Shown one piece after another: positions 62,458 through 64,000 of a stretch of 64,000 nucleotides of DNA (positions are counted from its first letter, which is position 1; every line of letters starts with the position of its first letter). Under the pieces are notes generated by a model, which saw only the letters and a list, made by a program, of their open reading frames with translations, was not told the DNA's origin and did not search any database. This DNA comes from Alphaproteobacteria bacterium (GTDB taxonomy: Bacteria > Pseudomonadota > Alphaproteobacteria > JANQMY01): contig JANQPL010000001.1 in assembly GCA_028289425.1 (NCBI GenBank), forward strand, positions 1 to 64,000, read 5' to 3'. The position numbers and the translations under genes are program-made.

Positions 62458-64000
62458 AATTCACCCTTGATTGGCTCAAGGAGCACTTGGAGACATCCGC
62501 TACCCTCGATGAAATAGCCGACGCCCTTAACTCGTTGGGGCTTGAGGTGGAATCCATCGAGAATCTGGCTGAGACGTTAGCGCCGTTCAAAGTCGCCCAC
62601 GTTGTATCCGCGGAAAAACATCCTGATGCGGATAAACTGAGTGTTTGCAAAGTGGACACCGGCAGCGAAACCGTTCAGGTGGTGTGCGGCGCGCCAAACG
62701 CCCGCACGGGTATGAAGGGTGTCTTCGCGCCCAGCGGCACGACAATCCCCGGCACGGGTCTGCTGCTCAAGCCGACAAAGATCAGAGGCGTTGAGTCAAA
62801 CGGCATGCTCGTTTCCGAACGGGAAATGGGCTTGTCCGACGAACATGAAGGCATCATCGAGCTGCCAGACTCCTCAGAGGTCGGAACACCGATGGCCGAC
62901 ATCATGGGGTTGAACGATCCTGTGATCGAGATCGCCATCACCCCGAACCGCCCGGACTGTTTGGGTGTACGTGGCATCGCTCGGGACCTTGCCGCCCGCG
63001 GGATCGGCACGCTGAAACCGGATCATATTCCTTCGGTTGATGGGAAGTTCGACAGTTCGATCAAGATCGGTCTTAATTTTCCAGATGTTGCCCCGTTGCC
63101 CTGCGCCATGTTTGCCGGCTGTTACGTGCGCGGCGTGAAGAACGGGCCGAGCCCGGATTGGCTGCAAAAGCGCCTACGCGCCATCGATTTGCGGCCGATC
63201 TCTAAACTGGTGGACATTACCAATTTGATCGCCTTCGATCGCGGACGCCCGTTGCACGTTTATGACGCGGACAAGCTGAGCGGAAATATTGGCGCTCGCC
63301 CGGGACGCAAAGGCGAGAAGATCGCGGCACTTGATGGCGAAGAGTATGATGTCGATGAGACGGTCTGCGTGATCGCCGATGAGTCAACGGCCTTGGGAAT
63401 CGGCGGTGTCATTGGCGGTGAGCCCAGCGGCGTGACCGAGCAAACCACCAACGTCTTCATCGAGAGTGCCTATTTTGATCCGATCGGCATTGCCGCCACG
63501 GGGCGGCGGCTGGGCATCGAGTCCGATGCGCGCTATCGCTTTGAACGCGGTGTTGATCCCGATTTTGTGCTGCCGGGCGTGGACCTTGCCGTAAAGATGG
63601 TTGTCGATTTGTGCGGCGGTGAGCCAAGTCGCATTGAATGCGCCGGCGGCAATCCGCGCACCGTCGTCCCAATCGCCTTCGATCCTGCTCTGGTCAAAAA
63701 GCTGACGGGCATGGATGTCGCGCCGGATGTTTCGCGTAAGATCTTAGAGGACCTTGGGTTCTCGGCGGACGGCTCCGCGGGAAGTCTTTCTGTCACGGCA
63801 CCGGGCTGGCGGCCCGACATTGACGGCGTCGCCGACTTGGTCGAAGAAATCGTGCGGGTCCATGGGCTCGACAATATTCCGTCTACGCCGCTTACCCGGC
63901 ACCATGGCGTTGCGCGGCCCATTCTGACCACCCGGCAAAAGCGCTTGGTGACGGCCCGCCGTACCCTTGCAACGAGGGGCATGGTGGAAGCCGTAACCTG
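62454..64000 (+). CDS. pheT: Phenylalanine--tRNA ligase beta subunit (3' truncated by window)
   Basis: 515 complete codons are present before the window end; the full protein is usually near 800 aa. The N-terminal tRNA-binding domain (about 40-150), the B3/B4 editing domain ([29 protein letters not shown]), the [13 protein letters not shown] block and the B5 domain ([11 protein letters not shown]) are visible. It is translationally coupled to pheS. Confidence 0.97.
   Translation, partial: MKFTLDWLKEHLETSATLDEIADALNSLGLEVESIENLAETLAPFKVAHVVSAEKHPDADKLSVCKVDTGSETVQVVCGAPNARTGMKGVFAPSGTTIPGTGLLLKPTKIRGVESNGMLVSEREMGLSDEHEGIIELPDSSEVGTPMADIMGLNDPVIEIAITPNRPDCLGVRGIARDLAARGIGTLKPDHIPSVDGKFDSSIKIGLNFPDVAPLPCAMFAGCYVRGVKNGPSPDWLQKRLRAIDLRPISKLVDITNLIAFDRGRPLHVYDADKLSGNIGARPGRKGEKIAALDGEEYDVDETVCVIADESTALGIGGVIGGEPSGVTEQTTNVFIESAYFDPIGIAATGRRLGIESDARYRFERGVDPDFVLPGVDLAVKMVVDLCGGEPSRIECAGGNPRTVVPIAFDPALVKKLTGMDVAPDVSRKILEDLGFSADGSAGSLSVTAPGWRPDIDGVADLVEEIVRVHGLDNIPSTPLTRHHGVARPILTTRQKRLVTARRTLATRGMVEAVT

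Overview
The window reads as a chromosomal segment of a moderately GC-rich alphaproteobacterium. Evidence: the lptC-lptA-lptB-rpoN-hpf-ptsN block, an Hsp20-DUF1150 pair, a PabBC fusion, a complex I NDUFA9-like gene, a pqqABCDE operon and a ZTP riboswitch in front of glyA. I cannot fix the genus. Almost the whole window is coding, with short intergenic gaps and many 1-4 bp start/stop overlaps. There is no rRNA, no CRISPR array and no intact insertion sequence.

Layout. 0-1.6 kb: a nested 98-bp palindrome, a molybdopterin oxidoreductase and its TetR regulator, with a perfect inverted-repeat operator between them. 1.8-12.2 kb: the most unusual region. It holds an ECF sigma and membrane anti-sigma pair, a divergent secreted subtilase carrying a long Asp/Glu tetrad-repeat N-terminus, an outer-membrane barrel, a second secreted protein built almost wholly of the same acidic tetrads, a response regulator, a histidine kinase, a degenerate ABC exporter and a P-loop protein. 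The same two-part promoter pattern (GGAA(T)-N16/17-CGT(T/C)) can be read before the sigma gene, the subtilase, the acidic protein and the response regulator, with a weaker form before the barrel. I infer a single ECF regulon devoted to an acidic-repeat envelope system that I do not recognise. 12.5-16.5 kb: two glycosyltransferases and an oligosaccharide flippase. 16.8-21.6 kb: an ABC-2 transporter and pqqABCDE, including a 25-residue pqqA. 21.6-28.5 kb: photolyase, then a FecR-domain protein, a TPR/outer-membrane barrel and a CHASE2 adenylate cyclase.

28.5-33.7 kb: a MoxR ATPase and VWA pair, a periplasmic protein that looks like the C-terminal domain of aminopeptidase N without its catalytic part, and glyA behind a ZTP riboswitch. 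33.8-46.9 kb: PhoX, PabBC, Hsp20 with an RpoH-type promoter and a ROSE-like RNA thermometer, DUF1150, PtsN, HPF, RpoN, LptB/A/C, KdsD, a short RNase D, tRNA-Leu(CAG) and an NDUFA9-like reductase. 46.9-56.1 kb: UppP, MtgA, a cation diffusion facilitator, a GST, a small membrane protein, QueG, a TPR protein, an epimerase and two glycosyltransferases. 56.2-64 kb: thrS, infC (AUA start), a cold-shock protein, a secreted calmodulin-like four-EF-hand protein, a membrane protein, rpmI, rplT, pheS and a truncated pheT.

Most blocks are housekeeping or envelope biogenesis. The regions best worth attention are 1.8-12.2 kb (acidic-repeat ECF regulon), 23-28.5 kb (FecR/barrel/CHASE2), 31.1-32.2 kb (orphan ERAP1_C-like protein), 32.26-32.4 kb (riboswitch), 37.6-37.8 kb (heat-shock leader) and 59.3-59.9 kb (calmodulin-like protein).
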